Assembly: GCF_000980835.1 (NCBI RefSeq)
Contig: NZ_CP011312.1
Coordinates: forward strand, 1 to 64,000
Direction of reading: 5' to 3'
DNA: 64,000 nt
DNA from: Corynebacterium kutscheri
GTDB taxonomy: Bacteria; Actinomycetota; Actinomycetes; Mycobacteriales; Mycobacteriaceae
Shown here piece after piece: positions 21,840 to 29,663 of the stretch (positions are counted from its first letter, which is position 1; every line of letters begins with the position of its first letter). Under the pieces are notes generated by a model. That model saw only the letters and a list, made by a program, of their open reading frames with translations, was not told where the DNA came from and ran no database searches. A program made the translations under genes and the position numbers.

Positions 21840-23228
21840 ATGACCAATTCAGAACAACTAGGTAATAAGACTAGTCCTGCTGATTTAGGGAACCGTCCTA
21901 CCCCCGGACCTTCAACAGTTCGGCCTATCTGGGACGGTGAAACACATTTTGTACCCAAAATTGAAGTGCCCCAGGTGATAGAACCGGAAGCACCTCAGCC
22001 TAAGTGGACAAAAGAACTTGCTTTTGGTTCAAAAATGAATCCGCAGCGGATTACCGGGTTGGATGCGGCACGTGGCTTTGCTCTTTTCGGTATGATTGCT
22101 GTGCATATTTTGCCGGCTTATAACCAGTACACCAATAAACCAACGTTGATTTGGCAAGCTTTTGCTGGTCATTCCGCTGGATTATTTGCGGTGCTTGCTG
22201 GAGTAACCATTGCGTTGCTTAGTGGGGCTAATAATCCTTATCAAGGACAACGTTTGCGCCGAGCTCGGGCATCATTAATTGTTCGAGCACTGTTAATTTT
22301 TGTGATTGGGTTGGGGATTAATCAATTAGCAGTACCGGTATTTAACATTTTGCCTTATTACGGTTTAATGTTTTTGATTGCAGTACCACTTTTGAAACTA
22401 CGTATCCGCTGGCTGCTAACTCTATCTTTGCTTATTGCTGTTTGTGGTCCGATATTAGTGTTTTTTATTAATAGGTGGGGGCAGTATTCTACCATGTTTA
22501 ATCCGAATTTTTCTTCCCTTATCTCTTACCCTACCGATACCTTACTTACTCTTTTCCTTGGTGGAACTTATCCAGCAGGAACCTGGATGGCCTATATTTG
22601 CCTGGGCATGGCAGTAGGCAGACTTAACTTACGTTGGTTGCTTACTAGCGCTCGTCTTATTGTTGGTGGGGTAGGGCTTGCGCTTGTTGGTTTCGCTACC
22701 TCGACCTTCTTGATTGATTTTGCTGGTGGATTCAGGCAATTGTATTACTACACCGATAACTATGAGGTCTCTGACATTTCTGATGTCCTTACCTATGGTC
22801 CATCAGGGCATTTGCCTACTGATACCTGGTGGTGGTTACTCATTAATGGCCCCCACACCAATGTTCCATTGGCAATTATTTCTACCGCTGGTCTTGCATT
22901 AATTGCAATAGGTTCCTTCCTAGTCATTGCACGTATTTTAAGCGGTTGGATCTTCCCATTGATTGCTGCTGGCTCTATGACTATGACCCTGTATACCTTG
23001 CATTTGTTGTGTCTCACAGCATTCTCAGAACAAAATTACTCCGCGCCTATGATGTGGTTCGTCATCCAGGTAGTTTTCGTCTTGATTTTTGCTACCGGTT
23101 GGCAAATTGCGGTTGGTCGCGGCCCGATGGAAACCTTTATGGCTCGTAGTTGTAGCCGAGTGGCACGTCTGGTGGTACCAGATCGTCGCAGAGAGGAGGA
23201 AAAAGCTATGTCAAAGACTGCTTACTAA
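21840..23228 (+). CDS. DUF418/HGSNAT-like membrane acyltransferase
   Basis: A 462-residue polytopic protein. After a cytoplasmic, Pro-rich N-terminus (about 75 residues) comes ITGLDAARGFALFGMIAVH, the hallmark of the DUF418/heparan-alpha-glucosaminide N-acetyltransferase fold, then about ten hydrophobic helices. These enzymes move acyl groups across the membrane. It follows the NRPS fragment by 11 bases and is probably in its operon. A role in acylating or exporting the NRPS product is inferred from position only. AAGGAT precedes the start. Confidence 0.8.
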   Translation: MTNSEQLGNKTSPADLGNRPTPGPSTVRPIWDGETHFVPKIEVPQVIEPEAPQPKWTKELAFGSKMNPQRITGLDAARGFALFGMIAVHILPAYNQYTNKPTLIWQAFAGHSAGLFAVLAGVTIALLSGANNPYQGQRLRRARASLIVRALLIFVIGLGINQLAVPVFNILPYYGLMFLIAVPLLKLRIRWLLTLSLLIAVCGPILVFFINRWGQYSTMFNPNFSSLISYPTDTLLTLFLGGTYPAGTWMAYICLGMAVGRLNLRWLLTSARLIVGGVGLALVGFATSTFLIDFAGGFRQLYYYTDNYEVSDISDVLTYGPSGHLPTDTWWWLLINGPHTNVPLAIISTAGLALIAIGSFLVIARILSGWIFPLIAAGSMTMTLYTLHLLCLTAFSEQNYSAPMMWFVIQVVFVLIFATGWQIAVGRGPMETFMARSCSRVARLVVPDRRREEEKAMSKTAY

Positions 23229-23334
23229 TTTTTTAATCCTATGGCTGTGTACCCAATTTTTAGTCTGCGGCGAAACTTAGTTTTTGGCCTATTAGCACAC
23301 TAAACATTGTGTTCCGACGACTACAGAATGAATC

Positions 23335-24108
23335 ATGATGTTTTCACTACAATCCGTGTATACCAAAACCATTGCGCTTGTACTTACTGTGGGCTTAAGT
23401 ACTAGTCTTGCTGCCTGCGGGCAAGCAGAACCTAACCGTTACCACCCACATTCAAGATCTGATCAAGTACCTGAATTGGTTAAGCGTAATGGGAGTACCA
23501 CGAGTAGTGATATGAACATGGCAGAAAGTACCACCACTATTGCGCAGCCAGAACCAATAACTATTAATGGTCGGCAAATACAGCCCACAACGCCAGGAGC
23601 TAAGTTAAGATTCGGCAAAAAAGCCATTATTGTCACTGAAAACCTAACTGATCGCTTTTTTGCTTGGTCAGTTACGGTCAATAACGGTGCTCGAGTAGAA
23701 CCAGATGCATTGATGGTGAACGAAACTGAAGATTCAGAATATATTGACCATTATCAGTGCACTACTTATAACATGATTTTTCTTGGTGCCTTCTCGTTTA
23801 ACGACGATGATTTTCTCATGGTCAGTGGGCCAGAGGATAAAACACATAGTGCTGTACCTGCGCCATCATTTACCTCAGTGACTGCCATGGGTGAGGAAGC
23901 TGATATTGTGAGCGGCAATATTAAATCTGTCTGTGGCATTGATGAACATGATCGCATTCCGGCTCTTGAATCCGATCTTCATGTAGGCGTTACCTATCGT
24001 GGTGCCCTACTGAGTGTTGTTTATCAAGAGATCACCGAAGAAGAAATGCCGGCAGCGATATATTACGAATACGATGACGAAACTTTGCCTCCAATTCAGT
24101 GGCGATAA
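23335..24108 (+). CDS. Secreted lipoprotein of unknown function
   Basis: A 257-residue protein with a lipoprotein signal peptide: a short N-terminus with Lys, a hydrophobic core, and the lipobox LAAC (Cys near residue 28). The mature part is Ser/Thr-rich at first, then a compact domain with Cys in YQCTTYN and SVCGIDEHD that could form a disulfide. It looks like an exposed DUF4352-like domain, but I do not recognise the family firmly. The start could be either of two adjacent ATGs (23335 or 23338). It lies about 100 bases after the acyltransferase gene. Confidence 0.7.
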   Translation: MMFSLQSVYTKTIALVLTVGLSTSLAACGQAEPNRYHPHSRSDQVPELVKRNGSTTSSDMNMAESTTTIAQPEPITINGRQIQPTTPGAKLRFGKKAIIVTENLTDRFFAWSVTVNNGARVEPDALMVNETEDSEYIDHYQCTTYNMIFLGAFSFNDDDFLMVSGPEDKTHSAVPAPSFTSVTAMGEEADIVSGNIKSVCGIDEHDRIPALESDLHVGVTYRGALLSVVYQEITEEEMPAAIYYEYDDETLPPIQWR

Positions 24109-24272
24109 TCGTCGAAACGCTTTTGTATTGCTAGTTGAGAGTTAAAGCAGAAGTGCGACAGATTTTATAATATTTCTTTTATCACTTAACACCCTGCTTA
24201 ACACTACTGAATCGTTAAATGTGCAGCTAAAAGGGTTTGACTCTACGGTTATGTGTAGGACACACTTTCTGG

Positions 24273-25274
24273 GTGAACAAACCCTTGTCAGTCGTTAAAG
24301 CTGCCACAGCCGTCCTACTATGTTTAGGTTTGGTGTCTTGCTCTGAAACCGGAGGAGCACCTCGTACTACTGCTTCTCATGGTGAACGCACTGGTGGTGT
24401 TGATACTCCACGGTTGACGGTTTCTTTTATTACCCACGGTGCTCCGGGAGATACTTTTTGGGATTTGGTGCGCACAGGCGCTGAGGATGCTGCCCAAAAA
24501 AACAATATTGAACTGCGTTATTCTAGTGACCCCCAAGCACCTAATCAGGCTAACTTGGTACAGTCTGCCATCGATGCAAAAGTAGATGGCATTGCACTTA
24601 CTTTGCCCAATGCCCAAGCTATTGGACCAGTGGCTAAAAAAGCTGCCCTAGCAGATATTCCGGTGGTAGCACTCAACGCTGGTATGGATTCCTATCGGGA
24701 TTACAATATTTCCGCCTTTTTTGGCCAAGAAGAAAAATATGCTGGCAGCCTAGCCGGTAAGAGACTGCAAGAAGATGGAGCTCGGCACGTACTATGCGTT
24801 ATTCATGAACAAGGCAACTCCTCACAGGAAGCGCGCTGTGCTGGTGTGGCAGAAGGCGCGCATGCTGATGTCGAATTGCTCTATGTTAATGGACAAGATC
24901 TTGCCTCAGCGCAGGCTACGATTCAAGCGAAATTGGTTCAGGATCCAAGCATTGATTGGATTATGAGTTTGGTTGCTCCAGTAGCATTACGCGCTAGTGA
25001 AGCAGTGAGTAGTTTAGGCAATAATCGTCAGGTGAAAATAGCCACCTTCGATACTAATGCTGAACTTGTCGATGCTATTAATACTGGGGCAGTAGCCTGG
25101 GCGGTAGATCAGCAACCATATTTGCAAGGTTATATGGCCGTTGATGCGTTATGGCTAGCTCATCGCAATGGCTCAACCGTTGGTGGTTCACGTCCGGTAT
25201 ATACCGGTCCGAGTTTTATTGATAGCACCAATGTGCAGCTTATTGAACAGGCAGCTAAGGAAGGATTGCGATGA
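24273..25274 (+). CDS. Sugar ABC transporter substrate-binding lipoprotein
   Basis: Periplasmic-binding-protein type 1 (RbsB/FrcB-like) receptor: FITHGAPGDTFWDLVRTGAE at the N-terminal lobe, DGIALTLPN, and the C-terminal AVDQQPYLQGYMAVDAL. The signal peptide has a lipobox LVSC. The frame is open from a TTG at 24237, but the GTG at 24273 (NKPLSVVKAATAVLLCLGL) gives a normal lipoprotein signal and is preferred; the choice is not certain. The stop overlaps the permease ATG (ATGA). The likely substrate is a pentose or hexose such as ribose or fructose, inferred from the family. Confidence 0.88.
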   Translation: MNKPLSVVKAATAVLLCLGLVSCSETGGAPRTTASHGERTGGVDTPRLTVSFITHGAPGDTFWDLVRTGAEDAAQKNNIELRYSSDPQAPNQANLVQSAIDAKVDGIALTLPNAQAIGPVAKKAALADIPVVALNAGMDSYRDYNISAFFGQEEKYAGSLAGKRLQEDGARHVLCVIHEQGNSSQEARCAGVAEGAHADVELLYVNGQDLASAQATIQAKLVQDPSIDWIMSLVAPVALRASEAVSSLGNNRQVKIATFDTNAELVDAINTGAVAWAVDQQPYLQGYMAVDALWLAHRNGSTVGGSRPVYTGPSFIDSTNVQLIEQAAKEGLR

Positions 25275-26287
25275 GTGACGATAGATTTGCCCCTAGAAGC
25301 ACCTGGGCTAAGTTTATCCGTAGACCAGAGCTAGCTAGCCTGCTTGGTGCAGTAGCAATTTTTGCCCTTTTTATGGTGGTTGCGCCCTCTTTCCGCTCTT
25401 TTGATGCCTTTGCAACTGTGCTTTATGCTAGCTCAACTATGGGTATCGTGGCCTTAGCGGTAGGCATGCTGATGATCGGTGATGAGTTCGATCTTTCCTC
25501 TGGTGTGGCAGTAACTACTGCCGCACTAGCAGCAACAATACTTAACTATAATCTGCACCTAAACTCCTGGGTAGGTGCATTACTTTCTTTAGGAATTGCC
25601 CTAGGTATTGGTGCTCTGAATGGGTTCATGGTTACCCGAACTGGTATTGCTAGCTTCCTTATCACTTTGGTTGCCTTTTTAATGTTGCAAGGACTTAACC
25701 TTGCTATTACCAAATTTATTACCGGCCAGGTAGCGACCCCTTCTATTGCAGACATGCAAGGTTTCGATTCTGCTCGAGCCTTTTTTGCCGGCAGTATCAA
25801 TGTTGGCGGGATAAGTATTCGAGTGACGGTAGTGTGGTGGCTACTTTTTGTAGCACTTGCTTCTTGGCTGCTATTTAGAACTCGCTTTGGCAACTGGATT
25901 TTTGCAGTTGGTGGTGACCAAGCAGCCGCTCGTGCTGTCGGAGTACCAGTGCGACGAGTAAAAATTATCCTATTTATGTTTGTTGGCTTCGCAGCATGGT
26001 TCGTCGGCATGCATACGCTTTTTGCTTTTGATTCAATCCAAGCCGGGCAAGGCGTGGGAAACGAGTTCTTATATATCATTGCCGCAGTCATTGGCGGCTG
26101 TGCATTAACCGGTGGCCGTGGTACCGCTATCGGCACAGCAATCGGTGCATTAATTTTCGGTATGACTAACCAGGGAATTGTTTATGCCGGATGGAATCCC
26201 GATTGGTTTAAATTCTTCCTAGGAGCCATGCTACTTTTCGCCGTGCTTACCAACACCTCATTCGCCAACTTCACCAAGGGACGCTAA
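25271..26287 (+). CDS. Sugar ABC transporter permease
   Basis: A 338-residue RbsC/FrcC-like (BPD_transp_2) integral membrane protein with about ten hydrophobic segments. Family signatures are GDEFDLSSG near residue 70, AVGGDQAAARAVGVPV (coupling region) and AAVIGGCALTGGRGT. It overlaps the binding-protein gene by four bases and touches the ATPase gene, so the three form one operon. The ATPase partner is a single-domain protein. Confidence 0.92.
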   Translation: MSDDRFAPRSTWAKFIRRPELASLLGAVAIFALFMVVAPSFRSFDAFATVLYASSTMGIVALAVGMLMIGDEFDLSSGVAVTTAALAATILNYNLHLNSWVGALLSLGIALGIGALNGFMVTRTGIASFLITLVAFLMLQGLNLAITKFITGQVATPSIADMQGFDSARAFFAGSINVGGISIRVTVVWWLLFVALASWLLFRTRFGNWIFAVGGDQAAARAVGVPVRRVKIILFMFVGFAAWFVGMHTLFAFDSIQAGQGVGNEFLYIIAAVIGGCALTGGRGTAIGTAIGALIFGMTNQGIVYAGWNPDWFKFFLGAMLLFAVLTNTSFANFTKGR

Positions 26288-27046
26288 ATGGCCATTATTA
26301 CTCTAGATAACCTCAGTAAATCCTATGGCAGCTTCCAAGCATTACGCGGAATTAACCTTGATGTGCGCGCTGGGGAAGTCACGTGTGTCCTAGGCGATAA
26401 CGGTGCTGGAAAATCCACCCTCATTAAAGTTCTTGCTGGCTTGCATCCACATACCGATGGCAGATTGCTTATCGACGATATCCCCACGCAATTTAATAAC
26501 CCACGAGAAGCGCTCGATGCTGGTATCGCAACGGTATACCAAGATCTAGCTGTTGTCGGACAGATGAGTGTGTGGCGCAATTTCTTCCTAGGGCAAGAAT
26601 TAACCACTCGTTTCGGGACGTTACGCGATCGAGAAATGAAAGCTATTGCCACTGAACAACTTCGTGATATGGGAGTTGAACTACCCGATATTGATGTGGA
26701 AGTAGCTAGTCTTTCTGGTGGCCAGCGCCAAGTTGTTGCTATTGCTAGGGCAATTTACTTTGGCGCTCGCGTGATTATTCTCGACGAACCCACCGCTGCG
26801 TTAGGTGTGAAACAATCCGGTATGGTTCTGCGCTTTGTTGCCGCTGCGCGTGATCGCGGCATTGGCGTGGTGTTTATTACCCACAACCCACATCATGCCT
26901 ATTTGGTTGGTGATCACTTCACCATTTTAAATTTAGGTCGACAAATACTTGATGCCGATCGTAGCCAGGTGAGCTTAGAAGAACTCACCCAGCATATGGC
27001 CGGTGGCGGTGAATTAGCAGCACTAAGCCATGAACTAGCGCGTTAA
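26288..27046 (+). CDS. Sugar ABC transporter ATP-binding protein
   Basis: A 252-residue single ABC domain: Walker A GDNGAGKST, Q-loop YQD, signature LSGGQ, Walker B VIILDEPTAALG, H-loop ITHN. RbsA-type proteins usually carry two fused ABC domains; a single one, as here, is typical of the FrcA subgroup, which works as a dimer. The ATG follows the permease stop with no gap. The gene's end overlaps the convergent small membrane gene by four bases. Confidence 0.92.
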   Translation: MAIITLDNLSKSYGSFQALRGINLDVRAGEVTCVLGDNGAGKSTLIKVLAGLHPHTDGRLLIDDIPTQFNNPREALDAGIATVYQDLAVVGQMSVWRNFFLGQELTTRFGTLRDREMKAIATEQLRDMGVELPDIDVEVASLSGGQRQVVAIARAIYFGARVIILDEPTAALGVKQSGMVLRFVAAARDRGIGVVFITHNPHHAYLVGDHFTILNLGRQILDADRSQVSLEELTQHMAGGGELAALSHELAR

Positions 27047-27321
27047 CCTACATAGTCTTCTACTCGTGGGGGTGTTTTTCCGGCAGGTTCTTCACGCGTT
27101 AAGAAATAATATGCAGCCGCACTACCTGCGCCAAGAGCGGCAATAAGGCCAATTGTGGATCCAATAGCTGGGATTTTCTTTTCGCGAGGTTCGTCGATAG
27201 GCAATTCCAGCACAGGCATACTTGCGAGATTTTCCCGGATCTTCTTATCCCGGCGACGTGAATAAACCTCATAGGCTTTTCGGGCGAGAATAATGGCTCC
27301 GCGTACAGTATTAATGTTCAT
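27043..27321 (-). CDS. Small conserved membrane protein
   Basis: A 92-residue protein: a basic N-terminal amphipathic region (RKAYEVYSRRRDKK), an acidic-basic linker, one membrane helix (about residues 52-72, GSTIGLIAALGAGSAAAYY) and a short Pro-rich tail. Proteins of this form sit between transporter genes and ppiA in corynebacteria. No function is known. Its start lies about 50 bases from the divergent ppiA start, so both promoters must be close together. Confidence 0.65.
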   Translation of the reverse strand: MNINTVRGAIILARKAYEVYSRRRDKKIRENLASMPVLELPIDEPREKKIPAIGSTIGLIAALGAGSAAAYYFLTREEPAGKTPPRVEDYVG

Positions 27322-27370
27322 GAGTTCTCAGCCTAGCGAGGTTTTGTTCTCTGTGCCTAGAATGGAACCC

Positions 27371-27895
27371 ATGAGTTTTAAGACTGCAACTGCAATCATG
27401 CACACCAACCATGGTGATATTCGCATCGAGCTTTTTGGTAACCATGCCCCTAAGACGGTAGAAAACTTTGTTACCCTTGCCGATGGTACCGCCAGCTATA
27501 GCACCAACAACGCTGCCGGTAACTCCACTGGTCCTTTCTACGACGGTGCTGTTTTCCACCGTGTTATCAATGGATTTATGATCCAAGGCGGTGACCCAAC
27601 TGGCACCGGCCGTGGCGGCCCAGGCTATACCTTCGCTGACGAGTTCCACCCAGAGCTGCACTTCGATCGCCCATTCTTGTTGGCTATGGCTAATGCCGGC
27701 CCAGGTACTAATGGTTCGCAGTTCTTTATTACTGTTGCTCCTACTCCACATCTCAATAATCACCACACCATTTTTGGTGAGGTTACCGATGCAGACTCCC
27801 AGGAAGTTGTAGCCAAGATTGCTTCTACCCCAACCGATCGCACCGATCGTCCTATTGATCCGGTTGTTATCGAATCTATCGAGATCGTTGAATAA
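27371..27895 (+). CDS. ppiA: Peptidyl-prolyl cis-trans isomerase (cyclophilin)
   Basis: Catalyses proline isomerisation during protein folding. The 174-residue protein has the cyclophilin core: VFHRVINGFMIQGGDPTGTG with the catalytic Arg, FADEF, GTNGSQFFIT and HTIFGEV. The frame is open from 27293, but the ATG at 27371 (MSFKTATAIMHTNHGDIRIE) gives the canonical cytosolic cyclophilin N-terminus. The rhomboid gene follows after a terminator, the common order in this genus. Confidence 0.94.
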   Translation: MSFKTATAIMHTNHGDIRIELFGNHAPKTVENFVTLADGTASYSTNNAAGNSTGPFYDGAVFHRVINGFMIQGGDPTGTGRGGPGYTFADEFHPELHFDRPFLLAMANAGPGTNGSQFFITVAPTPHLNNHHTIFGEVTDADSQEVVAKIASTPTDRTDRPIDPVVIESIEIVE

Positions 27896-27917
27896 ACTTT
27901 TCTCATAGAGTTAGTTC

Positions 27918-27968
27918 AGCCCGCAGAAAGTAGCATCTAGCTTCTTTTGCGGGCTTTCGCTTTTTTCA
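27918..27968 (+). terminator. Terminator after ppiA
   Basis: AGCCCGCA (27918-27925) pairs with TGCGGGCT (27948-27955), with extra pairing in the AGAAAG/CTTCTTT part, and is followed by TTTCGCTTTTTT. It lies 23 bases after the ppiA stop. Confidence 0.8.
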
Positions 27969-27984
27969 GTTAAAGGACACCCTC

Positions 27985-28665
27985 ATGACAGCAGGATATT
28001 GGCGTCACTTAATCCGTACAGCCCCTACAACCTGTATTTTCGGTTTTATTATGATCGGGCTGTGGGCAATTACCGCCCTAGAATCTCGCTCGATTTCTGC
28101 TAGTTTAAGTGATTCTTCTGTTGGTTCGGCACTGATTCTTTTTGGTCCTGCAGCTACCAGCGGACTGACCGCAATGATGCATGTGTTGGGGTCAATGTTT
28201 ATTCACGTCAGTATTAGTCACTTAGCAGTGAACTTATTTATGTTAATTATTATCGGTGCCGAGATCGAAAGATTTTTAGGTTCGTATATTTACGCTGCAG
28301 TATTTATTATTGGTGGCATCGGAGCAGCGGCTGCTGTAGTGTGGTTCGACTACACCACCCCTACTGCTGGTGCTAGTGGTGCTTTATATGCGCTGATGGC
28401 TGTGCTCATTGGCATGGTGAAAGTTACCGGTGGTGATCTACGAGCGCCGATTGTGCTGGTAGCGGCCAATGTTATATTTAGCGTTATTACTCCTGAAGTA
28501 AGTCTGTGGGGACATTTAGGTGGTCTTTTTACCGGCTTTGCGATGCTTCCCATTGTTGGAAACTGGCGAGTAAGAAATTCACCACGCCAACAATGGTTGT
28601 GGCTATTTGGTGTTACTTGTTGTGTATTGCTAGCAATTTTTGCCCGAGGTTGGCTAATAAGTTAA
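27985..28665 (+). CDS. Rhomboid family intramembrane serine protease
   Basis: A 226-residue polytopic membrane protease. The catalytic Ser is in GASGALYALMAVL (about residue 130) and the His in SLWGHLGGLFTGF (about residue 177); FIHVSISHLAVNLFML carries the His and Asn of the oxyanion region. Six hydrophobic helices are visible. Rhomboids cleave membrane helices of substrate proteins; the substrate is unknown here. GTTAAAGGAC precedes the ATG at 27985. Confidence 0.93.
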   Translation: MTAGYWRHLIRTAPTTCIFGFIMIGLWAITALESRSISASLSDSSVGSALILFGPAATSGLTAMMHVLGSMFIHVSISHLAVNLFMLIIIGAEIERFLGSYIYAAVFIIGGIGAAAAVVWFDYTTPTAGASGALYALMAVLIGMVKVTGGDLRAPIVLVAANVIFSVITPEVSLWGHLGGLFTGFAMLPIVGNWRVRNSPRQQWLWLFGVTCCVLLAIFARGWLIS

Positions 28666-28679
28666 GCGGGTACAGATAG

Positions 28680-29082
28680 TGTGGAAAACCTCCTGCTGAA
28701 CAATAACTAATAATTTGGCTGGTTTTTAGCAGGGGGATAATTTCTCACATACATTCATGTAATTACACGTGTGTTTTAGGGGTGGATGAGCATGGTTTTA
28801 TCATGTGATAGTGCTTATGTTCACCGTATTTTCCCCACAAAAATACTTAGAAAAAGTTTTCCACAGGGTTTTCCACATTGTGGATAATTACATAGATGTT
28901 GTTCGATAGGTACCTAAAATATCCGGGGTGAAACAGCATGCAAGAGTCCAGGAAAACGGCTAAAAATCGAACATTTGCGCAGGTGTGGAATGAGGGGACA
29001 CGAGTTTTCCACAGGTGTGGATAAACCTGTTTATAACTTTCTTCTCAGCTTTCCCCAGGTGTTTTCCACAGCCTGTGGAAAA
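28680..29082. other. Dense cluster of DnaA boxes in a convergent gap
   Basis: The gap between the 3' ends of the rhomboid gene and crgA (28666-29347) holds two perfect DnaA boxes (TGTGGATAA, the reverse of TTATCCACA, at 28879-28887 and 29016-29024). It also has six one-mismatch boxes TTTTCCACA/TGTGGAAAA (28680-28688, 28857-28865, 28869-28877, 29005-29013, 29062-29070, 29074-29082). CATGTAATTACAC at 28756-28768 also occurs in the dnaA-dnaN gap. No gene or promoter needs this DNA. It may be an accessory origin element, a DnaA-titrating or reactivating site, or an origin. Confidence 0.75.
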
Positions 29083-29297
29083 CACTTTCCCCGAGGGGTA
29101 GAAAAGCGATAGACGGGGGTAAAGTAGTGAACGAAAAATAACAAAAATCACCCGACAATGGTGCAAGGTAGGGAACTAGTTTTTAGTTAATCAAAGAGCA
29201 ATGCATGAAATGACGCACCGTAGACCTTTAGGAAAGGTGCATAAAAGCTCCTGATTGCATGGTTTTTATGGCGGTGGTGGTTTCGTCGCAACGCAAA

Positions 29298-29332
29298 AAA
29301 GCCTGCACCCAATAAAAGAGTGCAGGCTTTTA
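29298..29332. terminator. Bidirectional terminator downstream of crgA
   Basis: AAAGCCTGCAC (29298-29308) pairs with GTGCAGGCTTT (29320-29330), with A/T runs on both sides. It ends the crgA transcript on the minus strand. Confidence 0.88.
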
Positions 29333-29347
29333 AAAAGAATGGGGAAG

Positions 29348-29617
29348 TTAACGCCAACCCATGGTCATAAGCAGACCGACAATAAAGAGGCCAAAGCCAA
29401 CTAGATAGTTCAATGGGCCGAGTTCGATCATGAGCTTAATATGTTCGCCGGCCAGGTAATTAACCACTAACCAGACCAAACCAGCAAGCATGAGGCCGAA
29501 CATGATGATCTTGTACCACAATGGGGTACCCGAAGAATTAATTTTTACCGGGGTACGGTTGGCCAAAGAACTTGAACTTGGCACAGAAGGCGTAGACGTG
29601 ATTTTTGCTTTAGGCAT
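29348..29617 (-). CDS. crgA: Cell division protein CrgA
   Basis: An 89-residue division-site membrane protein. Its basic, Ser/Pro-rich N-terminus precedes two helices (about residues 34-52 and 68-87) joined by [18 protein letters not shown], the family pattern. In actinobacteria CrgA links FtsZ, FtsQ and penicillin-binding proteins at the septum. It lies 46 bases downstream of pknB on the same strand, the conserved order in Corynebacterium and Mycobacterium. Confidence 0.93.
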   Translation of the reverse strand: MPKAKITSTPSVPSSSSLANRTPVKINSSGTPLWYKIIMFGLMLAGLVWLVVNYLAGEHIKLMIELGPLNYLVGFGLFIVGLLMTMGWR

Positions 29618-29663
29618 TATGTATTCATCCTTGTAATGGACTTAAAAGTGGTAGGTTTTCATT

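Noticed and set aside
25546..26136. A 196-codon minus-strand open frame
   Set aside because: It lies entirely inside the well-supported permease gene, and its composition mirrors the codons of that gene on the other strand.
27311..27766. A 151-codon minus-strand open frame
   Set aside because: It is antisense to ppiA and has no family resemblance; a shadow frame.
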